A stretch of 64,000 bases of DNA, taken from positions 10,726,383-10,790,382 of the forward strand of contig NC_091139.1 in assembly GCF_041381155.1 (NCBI RefSeq), given 5' to 3'. This document shows positions 49,357 to 60,760 of the stretch, piece by piece. This DNA comes from Argopecten irradians (Eukaryota; Mollusca; Bivalvia; Pectinida; Pectinidae). The translations under genes and the position numbers were made by a program. Below the pieces are notes generated by a model. The model saw only the letters and a program-made list of their open reading frames with translations. It searched no databases and was not told where the DNA came from. Position 1 is the stretch's first letter. The number at the start of each line of letters is the position of its first letter.

Positions 49357-49521
49357 CTGGCTTTTTCTGTAGATTCTCCAGCAGCAAGCTTCTGTTGGTC
49401 TGGATCTGTACTATACAGAACGGTAGGAGGTTCCACTAAACAACGGCCGTCCCGTGTGTAATAGTAGTTATCGGAAAGAAGGGCTGAGGGGCCTTCGGGA
49501 AGATTTGGAGAGGGCTGTTCT
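49357..49521 (-). CDS. NDUFA7: NDUFA7 (complex I subunit B14.5a), exon 3
   Basis: Accessory subunit of mitochondrial NADH:ubiquinone oxidoreductase (complex I), on the matrix side, needed for assembly or stability and not for catalysis. This exon carries the family signature LPEGPSALLSDNYYYTRDGR, close to the human LPxGPSxxLSxNYYxTRDGR, followed by a PP-T/S stretch (VEPPTVLYS). Acceptor TATTACAG|A and donor CCAG|GTAACA; one base in and two out keep the frame. The joined protein is 135 aa, somewhat longer than the human protein of about 113. Confidence 0.93.
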
Positions 49522-50308
49522 CTGTAATACACATTAGTATTATTATTACATGAATGCATTTCAAATATTTCGGTGAAATTGAAAGTTACCGCTTTTATAT
49601 GGCTGTTGATAACCACAATTTAACAATTATTATATTGTAAGACCAGCTTAATTCATCAAACATTCATCAGCACAAAAATATGTTCAGATTATATTACTGG
49701 TAATGTTACACATGCATAATATCCATTTTTTTCTCAATTCTATGCTCCAGGAGTAACAAATACTATCACTGTCATAGTAAAACTGGAGTCATTTCAGGAG
49801 AGAAAAAAAATGACCATTCAACCGCAGACTTTCAGAAGATTACTTAGAAAGAAAGACACAAAATTTCAAACCCATAATATTAATATTATTCATTATTTTT
49901 AAGTACATGGACCGCTACTTAGGAAGAAAGAAGCCATAATATTAATATTATTTGTCATTTTTAAGTACATTGAAGTACAAACTACCTGTATCGTCTATTA
50001 TATCACATAACCTTCAGTTTTGCTATAACACACTGTACATATATATAGTCCAGGGATTGAGAACAAAAGTGATAGTTACCATGGAGATGAAGGATGACAT
50101 GTACAATGATGCATGTTATGTACATTGTCATTTGACAAAATTGAACAATAAAACAAAACTCTTAGTCATTACAAAACTTTAAACTTGATTTGAGCTATGA
50201 TTAACTATTCAGTTAAATTATTTTGTTTTACAATGAAAGTTAGTTAATGCATGGCTATATATGTACTAGTCTACATAAAACAGGTAAACAGTATGAAAAT
50301 AAACAAAC

Positions 50309-50358
50309 CTTGAGTTTTGAGAAATAGCATATCTGTTAGCATCCTTGTAGATAATATT
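50309..50358 (-). CDS. NDUFA7: NDUFA7, exon 2
   Basis: Acceptor CTATTGCAG|AAT, donor TCAAG|GTTTGT. 16 codons (NIIYKDANRYAISQNS) plus two bases that form Arg with exon 3, giving ..RYAISQNSREQPSPNLP.., parallel to the human RYxEISKRTQPPPKLP segment. Confidence 0.85.
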
Positions 50359-51807
50359 CTGCAATAGAGAGAAGGTATACATTGTATATATTGGTATACC
50401 GTACAGTACATGTAGTTGTAAACATGGAACACATCATGTCATACAGAGTTACAAATAGTATATATACAAATAAAGATATAGAATGGGTATTATCAAAAGG
50501 ATGTTTAAAGAAAAAAGAATGATAAAGCTACTGAAGTGCAAGTCTAACAGACATTGCGAAAGTAGTTAAAAAAATGGCTGGACATTCGGACCGGAAAGGA
50601 CTGTGAGTAAGCCGGACCGAATATTATTTTTGTCGGACCAAACAATAATGTGAGTTTTTGAAGTAAACATAGCTTCCGGGTATTAGTGTCTAGGCAGCTG
50701 CTTTTATGATTATCTTATACAGTTTAAATTCTACATTGCTGTGGGGTTAAAAACACAGTTTTGTTGAATCAAATGATGACTTTTTACAGACTTTCAGTAC
50801 AGACCGGATTTTAAAATAGGTTTTCCGAGTCAAATTTTGCCGGACATGTCTGTCGGACCCGCAAATTTTTGGGACGTCTGGTCTACAGGTTGGGCATCCT
50901 CGATACTCCAGGGGTTCAAATCACTTACGATCTCTACACCCCTGGACTATCTCATAGTGAAATTGAAGGCAGCTCAGCGGAAAACATTTGATCAATCACA
51001 GACCAGCAAAGATTTCCTTTGAAGACTACAGAGAGAGCAACGTTCTAACTTCAGAGCCACACAGTCAACCACAGTGTGTACTGTTATACGGCTCTTTTGA
51101 TATACTTCAAACGACTAAAATTAACCTGTTCTTTTGCCTCCAGTTTTTACTATGAGATAGTCCAGGGGTGTAGAGATCGTAAGCGATCAGAACCCCTGGA
51201 GTATCGAGGATGCAGGTTGGGTAACTTATTGATAACTACAAACAGGTAACTGTTAATCAAATGGGTAACTGTTACCCATATGCAGGGTTGTGTGCAACCT
51301 GGTCTAAGCATGTGAACACATTCTCTACTGTAATAACTTACATTATACAGTCACAGGCCAAATCAGGCCCATTTATTTATGAACCATGACACTTTTTTCA
51401 AATGTGAGACTGTTCTTTTAGCGTTATCTACTTTACAATGAAATTGTCGCCGTTGAAAAGTTATTCAATTAAACAAATGTGTGCAGTACAGCAGTAAGTA
51501 GGCCTTTTTCGATTATGCGGTTTGACTGGTTGGACCCTAGCTAGTTGTTTATGAATTAAAGACGGACCTGGTGATGATTTTAATATTGTTTTCCGACGAG
51601 CTTTGGCCTGTATCAAAACCTGCAGGTCCGTCTGGATTTTTTACTCGAAATAATGACATTAACAAACGGTCGAATCGTTGTTCCCGAATAAATGAAAACG
51701 GCCATGGCAGGTAATCATGTCAGTTTGTGAGATATCTACTGTGATCAGTTTGAGATCACTGTCGATATTTTGAAGAATATTATTTGACAACGTAATCCAT
51801 CCATAAC
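50359..51807 (-). other. NDUFA7 intron 1
   Basis: Contains the second 318-bp foldback element and otherwise no recognised feature. Confidence 0.75.
50895..51212. mobile_element. 318-bp foldback element, copy 2 (intact ends)
   Basis: The ends are perfect inverted repeats CATCCTCGATACTCCAGGGG / CCCCTGGAGTATCGAGGATG. Target duplication CAGGTTGGG at 50886-50894 and 51213-51221, perfect. Same length as copies 1 and 3. It sits in NDUFA7 intron 1 and is the best copy for defining the family. Confidence 0.92.
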
Positions 51808-51891
51808 CCTACAAAGCTTATCTCTTATCCAACAAATAATTTTCGTCGTTTTTCGACCGTCCACAGTCGACATCCGCTTTATCGCACTCAT
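51808..51891 (-). CDS. NDUFA7: NDUFA7, exon 1
   Basis: 28 codons from ATG (complement of 51891) ending RKTTKIICWIRDKLCR, matching the N-terminal helix of the family (..xxxQxLRxxLLGR..). The donor AGG|GTTATG is weak but phase 0 fits exon 2. A second in-frame ATG at 51873 would shorten the protein by six residues; the first has A at -3 and is preferred. Confidence 0.75.
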
Positions 51892-52237
51892 GTTCTCTTC
51901 TGTCTTTGAAGAGAACAAACAAGATCAAATGTTCCTCCAAAGACAAACTGTCAAGCGCCTCCTTGACGCCGATTGGGTTGTATTGACCTAAGTTTAAAAC
52001 CAATAGAAAATATCCGGAAATAAACATTATAAGGTTCAAAATTTAAAATCCAAATGCTTGATACTATTTGATATGAAATGTGAATAGAGCTAAAATAAAA
52101 TTATAAAATTCGACATTAAATTTCTCTTTACATGTGTACAAATAAGGAGTAAATGACTCGATATTAAAGCCATCGCAAAGATTACGGAAATTTTAGTCCG
52201 GATTCCGCTTTCTTTCTTTTCAATTGCACCATTCAGC
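51892..52237. promoter_or_regulatory. Shared bidirectional promoter, NDUFA7 / RPS28
   Basis: 346 bp separate the two divergent start codons, so both promoters and 5' UTRs must lie here. On the RPS28 side CTTTCTTTCTTTTC (52208-52221) is a pyrimidine tract of the kind used as a 5' TOP start in ribosomal protein mRNAs; a start there gives a short 5' UTR. No TATA box is evident, as is usual for housekeeping pairs. Confidence 0.65.
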
Positions 52238-52270
52238 ATGGACAAATTACAGCCAGTCAAGTTAGCTAAA
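52238..52270 (+). CDS. RPS28: RPS28 (40S ribosomal protein eS28), exon 1
   Basis: Small-subunit ribosomal protein eS28, near the mRNA exit region of the 40S subunit. ATG opens MDKLQPVKLAK, then donor GTATGC in phase 0. The start matches the family (human begins MDTSRVQPIKLAR, two residues longer). Translation is probably controlled by the upstream pyrimidine tract (5' TOP, inference). Joined to the exons at 53053 and 54417 it gives a 67-residue protein, nearly identical to human S28 by eye. Confidence 0.95.
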
Positions 52271-53052
52271 GTATGCATATTATCCATGTCTTACCACAGT
52301 TATCAACTTAAAATTAGGCTAAACTTATACCTAAGTTATTCATTTACATAACTAGACGAAAATGATGCCAAAATATGTCTGAAAATTGAGAATAAAACCG
52401 ATCACTCGTAGCACGTGTCTTGATCATGGCAGTCGGTGATACGCCATTTTGGTTGATAAAACGTACCTCGTGTATCATCAATCGGTTATCACGAATTATT
52501 CTAGTCATTCTATTTCTAATAACTCCTATGAATCGTGTTATATTTTACATCATCATAACGATAAATATATAACATAAGCGTGTCATGTACAGGAATTCCA
52601 ACTTTATTCTGTAGAAGGGAAATAACTCTTACTCGACAACTTTCAAAATGAATGACAATGATTTAGATTTACTCCTACATATAATTGTCAGATGGATATC
52701 ATTTTAAATATAATCATTTTAGATATAAAAATACAGCAGTTATTTTCAATGTATATATGCATAAATCAAAACGTAAGGAATTAATTAATAATTAGACATT
52801 CCTGTTATTCATAGTACCCCATATATGGGTATAAAACTAATAGCTAGCTAACTGATTTCTTGTAATAAAATAATTGATATTAAAATGCAAGCAAAGGTTT
52901 TAAGTTTAAGCAATACTTAATAAGAAATACACATACATAATAAGAAAACAGTTAATAAGACCTTTCAACTGCATACGTACTGATTTACGATTGCAATCAT
53001 AGTGAAAAATTAAATCTGTATTTGTTTAACTATATTTAATTTCTTTTCATAG
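52271..53052 (+). other. RPS28 intron 1
   Basis: AT-rich. I see no snoRNA boxes (C/D or H/ACA) that I could defend, although ribosomal protein introns often host them. Confidence 0.6.
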
Positions 53053-53100
53053 GTCACCAAGGTGCTTGGCCGCACAGGATCACAGGGACAGTGTACCCAG
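53053..53100 (+). CDS. RPS28: RPS28, exon 2
   Basis: Acceptor TTTTCATAG|GTC, donor CCCAG|GTAAAT, 16 codons, phase 0: VTKVLGRTGSQGQCTQ, the conserved OB-fold core of eS28. Confidence 0.97.
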
Positions 53101-54539
<1,439 letters not shown>

Positions 54540-54564
54540 GCCTTGTTTTGTATATAGATTTTAG

Positions 54565-54929
54565 GTATGTCTAATTTGATAGTCCTAACATGTATTTGAA
54601 TTGGTCGAAGGCTTAAATAGTTACTTTAATTTGCGTCATTTATAGTTATTTCCATGATATAAAAGTTCAAAGCAATAATATTCTGTCTTTGAATATTACA
54701 GAGTTAGCTCCCATGCGGGTATGTATCCGTTGTGATTGCATTATTTTGTGGGTGCAATGCACTTTGTTTTCTTCAAAAAAATATGACTTACAGCTCGCAA
54801 AGACATGATGTCACAATCAATACCTACCCGCAAGGGCAGATAACTCTGGAATATGCAAATACAAAATTATTATTAAAGTGATTCAATTTTGCAAGCAATG
54901 TTAACCATGTTATTTTCTTTACTTTTCAG
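54565..54929 (+). other. Intron in the RPS28 3' UTR
   Basis: The donor TTTTAG|GTATGT lies 25 bases after the stop and the acceptor TTACTTTTCAG is at 54928-54929. The stop is less than 50 nt from the junction, so nonsense-mediated decay is not expected. A 150-bp MITE (54699-54848) occupies much of it. Confidence 0.65.
54699..54848. mobile_element. MITE of the CAGAGTTA family in the RPS28 3' UTR intron
   Basis: The left end CAGAGTTAGCTCCCATGCGG and the right end CCGCAAGGGCAGATAACTCTG are inverted; the inner right arm reads ATGTCACAATCAATACCTAC. Preceded by TA; the right flank is GAATAT, so the second TA is lost or displaced. Confidence 0.75.
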
Positions 54930-54984
54930 GGGCCTGGAAGAAAAAGGAGATTACAAGGAAACTTGAATAAAACCTTTTCCTTCC
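54930..54984 (+). other. RPS28: RPS28 terminal noncoding exon with poly(A) signal
   Basis: GGGCCTGGAAGAAAAAGG follows the acceptor; AATAAA at 54966-54971. Cleavage would fall shortly after, so the end given is approximate. Confidence 0.6.
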
Positions 54985-55344
54985 AAAACATATCTTCTCT
55001 TCTTGTTTTAGTAAAAGTTCTAGTTCCAAACCTTGTGCCTCGTATCACAGTGGTAACTGCAGGTAATGTCATAATGACATATCTTAAGTTTTAATATTAC
55101 AGTTTAAGAATACAGTAGAAACAGTAGGGTTGAAACTTAAAGATTCAGTCTGGAAGATCATATCATTTATATTAAAATGTGATTTTAAAGTAATTAGTTT
55201 TATTTGCTTTCACCAAGGCTTCGCACCATAAAGTCTATTGGTAAATGAAGATGCATTGTGATTGGTTAAAGGTTTGGAACTTACTCCCTTTAAGGATAAA
55301 AATTTTGATTTGATTTGATTACTTAAACATGCTGCAATGTATTA

Positions 55345-55492
55345 AAAGCCATGGTCATTTAAGGAGGTGAAGGGAAGCCACCAAACTCTAATAAACTACT
55401 GTTAAACATGGGATTCAGACTGACGACCCAGGGATTGAGGGCTTATGGTTATATGTCAGGACATCTTATCCACTCAGTCACTGGCTCCAGGA
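55345..55492 (-). repeat. Diverged, internally deleted tRNA-derived SINE
   Basis: Matches the neighbouring SINE at AAGCCATGGTCATTTAAGG and at GGGATTGAGGGCTTATGGTT, but lacks the middle part. Confidence 0.55.
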
Positions 55493-55507
55493 TGAACCAT
55501 TACCATG

Positions 55508-55722
55508 AGGTTTATTAGTTTAACGTCCTATTAACAGCCAGGGTCATGTAAGGACGTGTCAGGTTTGTTGGTGGAGGAAAGCCGGAGTACCCAGAGAAAA
55601 ACCACAGACCAGCGGTCAGTACCTGGCAACTGCCCCACTTGGGATTCGAACCCACATCCCAGAGGTGGAGGGCTTGTGGTAATATGTCGGGACATCTTAA
55701 CCACTCGGCCACCGCGGCCTTA
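55508..55722 (-). repeat. tRNA-derived SINE, Ser/Leu-type head
   Basis: On the minus strand the head reads GTGGCCGAGTGGTTAAGATG (A box), then GGGTTCGAATCCC (B box), then a body with GGTACTGACCGCTGGTCTG, TACTCCGGCTTTCCTCC and a tail GACGTTAAACTAATAAACC. The ORF across it ([13 protein letters not shown]..) is a reading of the SINE, often misannotated as protein. I associate this SINE type with bivalves. Confidence 0.82.
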
Positions 55723-56056
55723 AATTACTATGAAAAATATGTTTTGAGCAGAATCGTGTAAAAGAGAGATTTGAAAATCTTGTCATCTTTACAATTGGCA
55801 GAGGGAGGGACTTTATGTTTGTAGAATTTTTCTTGTGAAATAGTTTCACAAAATATTAAGTTAAAACTTTTTAATATAGTTAAACTTTTCCTAGTTATAT
55901 CGATCAAAACAACAGAAATGTGCTTATTGAACTATTGATTGTTTATTGCCTACCAACATATCCTAGTTATGATAAGTAGATTAAAATCGGGTACATACAA
56001 ATGTACAGATGTCCCTCTGCTGTCAACAAAGATTTTGAAGGAGTTTCTAATCTCTC

Positions 56057-56146
56057 TTATATATGCTGCTCCCTTGACACCCTTAGCCTAGTCAAATTGA
56101 AATATTTGTTGAAAGCTATCATGGACACCACATGGGCAATATGCAT
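56057..56146 (-). CDS. Unidentified small membrane protein, exon 2 (candidate)
   Basis: Acceptor CTTTCTTCTGTTCATTTACAG followed by 29 codons and TAA in phase 0: it begins MHIAHVVSMIAFNKYF and ends LTRLRVSREQHI. The hydrophobic start could continue a membrane hairpin from exon 1; the end is basic. The splice site has an excellent pyrimidine tract. Confidence 0.4.
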   Translation of the reverse strand: MHIAHVVSMIAFNKYFNLTRLRVSREQHI

Positions 56147-56292
56147 CTGTAAATGAACAGAAGAAAGAGATGAAGGAAAAATCATTGCATTTCCGGGCCG
56201 TATGCATTATGCATAAGCGAGACCTTCCCTGCAATCCCATTGGCTGTCTGAAATGATTTTTTATCCTTCCCACAGAACATCTCGTCATTTAC

Positions 56293-56508
56293 CTTTGGCG
56301 TAACCCACACACCAGAGATGCCCGTCAAAATACACGCATAATGAAGGAGAAAATGCCATGATGAATTTCTACAGGACATTTGTGTGATATTTTTGTTGAA
56401 ACGTGGTGCTGTCGTCTTAGTTGAGGCACTTTGTATAGATGTGTACGATGATTTTGAAAGGAAAATTTTGGCTTTTTCCAACGGTAGTAACCGTTTATAT
56501 GAAGACAT
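56293..56508 (-). CDS. Unidentified small membrane protein, exon 1 (candidate)
   Basis: 72 codons from ATG (complement of 56508) to donor CCAAAG|GTAAAT. The N-terminal 40 residues are rich in Lys, Ser and Thr without acidic clusters (MSSYKRLLPLEKAKIFLSKS), as in mitochondrial presequences. A hydrophobic segment follows (WHFLLHYACILTGISGVWV). With exon 2 the protein would be 101 aa. It could be a small mitochondrial inner-membrane protein, but I recognise no family; that guess rests on composition only. Confidence 0.42.
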
Positions 56509-56718
56509 GCTAGAAATGTGATTTTTCAGTCGCTAAAGCTAGGTTGGATAGAAGTTTTGTCTCGGGGAGATTTCCACCCTTTACGTGTATAGTACAATAT
56601 AGAGTGTTATTTTTACCAAATTTTGATTTAGTCTCCTAAAACATCTAAAAATGGTCTATTATATAAACTGTAACTATGGTCTATTATATAAACTGTAACT
56701 ATTTCTCAGATCCTTGTG
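56509..56718. other. Short flank with a 25-bp direct repeat
   Basis: GGTCTATTATATAAACTGTA..ACTAT occurs twice in tandem at about 56653-56702. Nothing else recognised. Confidence 0.55.
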
Positions 56719-57600
56719 TGTACAAGAAGACTATACCGCAGTCTCCCAAAACACACACGGTGTGAACACAGAGATGCAAAGATATAATTGTATTAAAAAT
56801 ATTGTTATTTAGAAACATCGATTTTAGTTGCTATATATAGTATAGTAATATAATGAATTTCAGTTCTGGTGGTATGTATCTTTCAAAAACATAATGTACC
56901 AAGGTGTAATCAAAGCTCCCCCAAACCCTGATTGGCTTTCCCATACGACTGCCCTGACGCAAATGTAGTGTGTTACTACACTAATACATCTACAAATGTA
57001 CACTGTCTGTTTCTTTCATTGGTGGGTGGTTCGGAGGTCCCTAATATGCTAGTTAGGTGACATCTAATAGGATACAGATACCAGCGATTTCCATTGGAGT
57101 CCCGTTTTGTTGTAGTATGAGTAACTAGTCCAGGACCATGTAAATAGGTGATTCTCAAGGATGTACAAGAAGACTATACCGCAGTCTCCCAAAACACACA
57201 CGGTGTGAACACAGAGATGCAAAGATATAATTGTATTAAAAATATTGTTATTTAGAAACATCGATTTTAGTAGAGCTGGTTGCTATATATAGTATAGTAA
57301 TACAATGAATTTCAGTTCTGGTGGTATGTATCTTTCTCTCAAACACAGGTGCATAATGTACCTGACCAAGGTGTAATCAAAGCTCCCCCAAACCCTGATT
57401 GGCTTTCCCGTACGACTGCCCTGACGCAAATGTAGGGTGTTACTACACTAATACATCTACAAATGTACACTGTCTGTTTCTTTCATTGGTGGGTGGTTCG
57501 GAGGTCCCTAATATGCTAGTTAGGTGACATCTAATAGGATACAGATACCAGCGATTTCCATTGGAGTCCCGTTTTGTTGTAGTATGAGTAACTAGTCGAC
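56719..57600. repeat. 443-bp tandem duplication
   Basis: Two near-identical units start at 56719 and 57162 with TGTACAAGAAGACTATACCG. Both contain a CAGTCTCCCAAAACACACAC block, CATCGATTTTAG, TCAAAGCTCCCCCAAACCCT, and TCGGAGGTCCCTAATATGCT. Small indels separate them. The downstream halves match the flank of gene copy A (45550-45655, inverted). Confidence 0.85.
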
Positions 57601-57639
57601 GATGAGCTTGAAATATGATAGATGATTCTCAAGGACGTA

Positions 57640-57858
57640 AATCATTGGTGATGCTGAAGTGAGAGAGGGGAGAAATGGTATGGAATGAGTCGGACAGGGG
57701 GTGTCTGTTGAGTAGAAAAATGCAGTCGTATGATGTTATGTACACGTGTATTGATAAGTAGTATTTTGAAAATATCATGGTATTTATCATCACTGTTGTT
57801 AAATATTGTAAAATACTTGTGTTATCAACATTTATTTCTTTGCAAATGGCTATGCTAA
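57640..57858 (+). repeat. Distal 5' flank block of copy B
   Basis: GTGATGCTGAAG, GAGAGAGGGGAG, GGGTGTCTG, ATGATG, TATCATCACTGTTGTT and AATACTTGTGTTATCAACAT match copy A (45350-45540, inverted) and copy C (61535-61745, direct). Confidence 0.7.
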
Positions 57859-58650
57859 GGTACGAATTAAATCATTGATGTGAAGGTACGAATTAAATCA
57901 TTGATGTGACAGAGAAACAGTAGCGGTCCGAGTACTGTTCCCTGAAGAACTCCTGGATCTACTGAGGCTTCTCGAGAGAATTCTCCTTCAAGGGTTACTC
58001 TCAACTGACGCTAGCGCTGTGTCAGGAAGGTTGAGAGCCACTTGTGTAGATTTCCTTTGATGCCGTATTGGTTCAGCTTGTGTAGGAGTATTTGGCGTGG
58101 TACAGTGTCAAATGCTTTTGAAAAGTCGAGGATGGCTAGATCGACATATTTGTTTTTATTGTATGATTTCATGAGATCGTAAATAGTGACGGGAAGTTGT
58201 GTTTCACAGGAAAATCCAGATCGAAATCCATGGTTGAGCGATGTTAAGATGTTGTGATGCTCTAGATGGTTTAGCATATATGTGTTTACAAATAATGTAC
58301 TCAAGCAGCTTGCATGGTACCGATGTTATTGATACTGGCCTATAATTCTCGGCTGCTGCATGTCGTTCTCCCTTTTTTAAAATGGCTTATATTTTGCGCA
58401 AACCAATCTGTCGGTAATAGTCCAGTATTTAAGGAGCTTTGAAAAATTGCTAAAAGTCCGGGTGAAATTTGTACAGAACATTCCTTAGTATTCTATTTGG
58501 AATGTTGTCGGGTCCAGGTGCTTTTGCTGGATTCACTTTGCCTGATAGTTTGGTAAGTCCGTCTGTTCTGATTGTTATATTTCCAATATGAGATTTTGAT
58601 GTTTTGGTTGTTGATGGCATGGTGTGTCCTTGATCTTCTCTAGTGAACAC
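57859..58650 (-). pseudogene. LINE reverse-transcriptase fragment
   Basis: A decayed minus-strand fragment of a non-LTR retrotransposon (jockey/CR1-type look). The first piece has KAPGPDNIPNRIL, the start of the RT domain. Next comes NHGFRSGFSCETQL, then LDFSKAFDTVPRQILLHKL, the aspartate-containing motif A region, and then GVLQGTVLGPLLFLCHINDL. Frames are broken between these pieces (around 58310-58450 and 57990-58010); the YADD box and the 3' end are missing. GGTACGAATTAAATCATTGA is tandemly doubled at the left edge. Confidence 0.85.
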
Positions 58651-58828
58651 GGATACTGATAGTGATATACCATTCCAATGACGTCACAATGATCATGACG
58701 TCATAATATATATAGTACGACATAATTGACATACCCATAATTCCCTCCATAGCTACGCGTTATACATTAACGTCGGCTGCTTTTCAACACTGCTAAACTT
58801 AAAACTCACTATTTTTTTGCGATAAATT
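58651..58828 (+). promoter_or_regulatory. Copy B promoter with two TGACGTCA sites
   Basis: TGACGTCA at 58679-58686 and 58696-58703, again 17 bp apart and about 126 bp before the ATG, as in copy A. The region from ACATAATTGACATACCCATA to the ATG is nearly identical in both copies. The LINE fragment stops just upstream, so this copy has lost its former distal flank. Confidence 0.45.
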
Positions 58829-59087
58829 ATGGAGAAGGAAGAGAAAGACGAGACGAAAAAGGCGACGTCACTTCAGGTATCGTCTAAATGTGAAAGACTG
58901 AAAAGGACTTCGAAGGACAGGTGTATGGTGATTGGTGAAACTAAGATGTACTACGGAAACAACGGGTCTGTTTATGTCATGTCTCCTATTCCGGGATCTC
59001 CAAATCCGGGAACTGAACCAGAACATCTATACATTCGCCCAGAGTCTTCAAAGGAAGCCTTGATGCCTCTTCAGGGGGAACAAAAAG
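58829..59087 (+). CDS. Unidentified protein, copy B, exon 1
   Basis: 86 codons and one base, donor AAAAAG|GTAAAT. The start MEKEEKDETKKATSLQVSSK is very acidic/basic, followed by CERLKRTSKDRCMVIGETKM, YYGNNGSVYVMSPIPGSPNP and a Glu/Pro-rich end. Exon length and splice phase equal copy A. No known domain; charged, Pro/Ser-rich and probably partly disordered. Confidence 0.85.
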
Positions 59088-59506
59088 GTAAATACAAATG
59101 AAATTCGCTAAGTATTTGTATGCTTGCTTGATTTTGCACTGAGACTGCGTTTTGTATCTTTATGCTGTGACCGCTTTACAGTAATATAAACTGTCTATCA
59201 AACTTTTAATCGCTTACAGATCATGGTGACATTGTTGAAAGGACAACATTCTATAATTCTTACCCAGTGGTGATAAAATTCAGAGATGAAAATTGAATCT
59301 GGTAATCACGGCACCGTAATGGTTCGCTAATAATTATATTTTATCGTTACAACATGCAAAAATATCTTCTAATGTATGTAAATAAATCAGCAACCTATAG
59401 TGTACATCTAAAGATGTGATGAAATTTTAAGAACTTTCAGAATTTACATTTTAAATTGTTTCTGGTCGATCATCATTAATTTCGGTACTTGTTTCTGTTT
59501 CAACAG
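59088..59506 (+). other. Intron of copy B
   Basis: 419 bp with donor GTAAAT and acceptor TGTTTCAACAG. It has none of the insertions found in the copy A intron, so it is closer to the ancestral intron. Confidence 0.8.
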
Positions 59507-60078
59507 ATAAACCAAAGAAAGGAAAGAAATCCGCTTCAAAAAAGAAAAACATTGGCACAGTTGAAAATAAAGACGGTTCTCCAAAATATGCGCTGCCACC
59601 ATTAAAGGCTGTACCTGAAAACAAGGGAAAGTTTCTAACACGGGAAAAGAAAGGGAGAGAACCCTGTCATTTGCAGCATTCCAAATATTCACTAGGACAA
59701 GCAGACTCATGGATTCCACAACCAGGCTTCAAATCAAGCGGAAAGAAAACAACACCGAAAAACACGCTGATTTCTGAATCTTCAAGCTTGAAATATGAAT
59801 CACATCTTAAACTTCTAAAATCTTCAAAGTATGTACCAACTTCACCGTCCCTAGAAACCACTGCTATCGAGAGTGTTCGTCTTCCGCCTATTCGTGGAGT
59901 CCAAAGAAGAACCGAGTCCGCTAAAACGCATACTATCCCGACTGTCCAGTTCATCAACCTTTACAAAGGCAGTGACCAACTCCCTCCACTCAAAGTCAGC
60001 TCCATGCCAATGGCCTTTAGAAACGAACAAAAGGAATACTACAATGTCACAAAGGGTTACCGTGCATCATATATTTAA
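59507..60078 (+). CDS. Unidentified protein, copy B, exon 2 (full length)
   Basis: 189 codons and TAA; with exon 1 the protein is 276 aa. Features in order: a basic cluster KPKKGKKSASKKK that could act as a nuclear localisation signal; SPKYALPPLKAVPENKG; DSWIPQPGFKSSGKK; a Ser-rich stretch (LISESSSLKYES); SLETTAIESVRLPPIRG; and a tail with PTVQFINLYKGSDQLPPL and the last 16 residues (QKEYYNVTKGYRASYI) missing from copy A. It tracks copy A without indels up to that point, although exon 2 is more diverged than exon 1. Function unknown. Confidence 0.85.
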
Positions 60079-60665
60079 TACCATTTGTTTGAAATCTGGA
60101 AATTGCACAACATGTTATTGCATTCAAAATTCTACAAACGATGTATAGTATAAAGATAGAGGATACCTGACACGTTAAATTAAATATTCAGTAAATTAGA
60201 AGAGACTTTCAACTCACAATGCAGCCAAAGACATCAGTGAACCAATCGTCCTATTCCCAAACAGAGTTGGCGAGGTCCTGCAATCAGCGGAAAGTGTAAG
60301 CTTTTAAGATTTATGATATATGTCTTTATAAAACACAGTTCCATTTTACTTAACCATTGATGCGCGAGCTGGCCGCTTTTAGGAGGTGGCGAACAAAGTG
60401 GACATATTTCGTGGCAAAAGTGAAATGCAAAGTTCTAAAGGAGTCACGACGGATAAAACTGAAGTGTGGACTTAATAGAAGTATGATAGTCTTTCAAGTT
60501 GAAAACAGATGTTAATGCAGTGCTATTGCTGTGGCAGGAGCGCTGTGTTTGTGACTGTGATCATGTTCATGATATTTTATAAAAAAAAATATCTTGGGAA
60601 ATCAAGCAAGACATATGCAATTATGATCGATGATTTTATTAAATTGTTTTTTTTAAAACTCATTT
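60079..60665 (+). other. 3' flank of copy B, duplicated
   Basis: Homologous to 41850-42423 on the minus strand. Homology fades near 60665 (ATGATTTTATTAAATTG), which marks the outer edge of the duplication. Confidence 0.7.
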
Positions 60666-60760
60666 TACCGTGTTTGCTGTCGTATTTTTGTCTGCAATAT
60701 TTATTGTGTATTATTTAGCAAAACTTACGGTGAATAGTTTCATCCCCCTGTTGTCACATA

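Noticed and set aside
51818-52287. Minus-strand frames of 73 and 65 codons near the RPS28/NDUFA7 promoter
   Set aside because: The first overlaps NDUFA7 exon 1 in another frame and the second runs antisense over RPS28 exon 1; neither has a domain.
55515-55712. Open frame of 65 codons beginning MAEWLRCPD
   Set aside because: It is the translation of a tRNA-derived SINE with clear A and B boxes, not a gene.
59667-59957. Minus-strand frame of 96 codons opposite copy B exon 2
   Set aside because: Antisense shadow of the real exon; the same shadow occurs opposite copy A.
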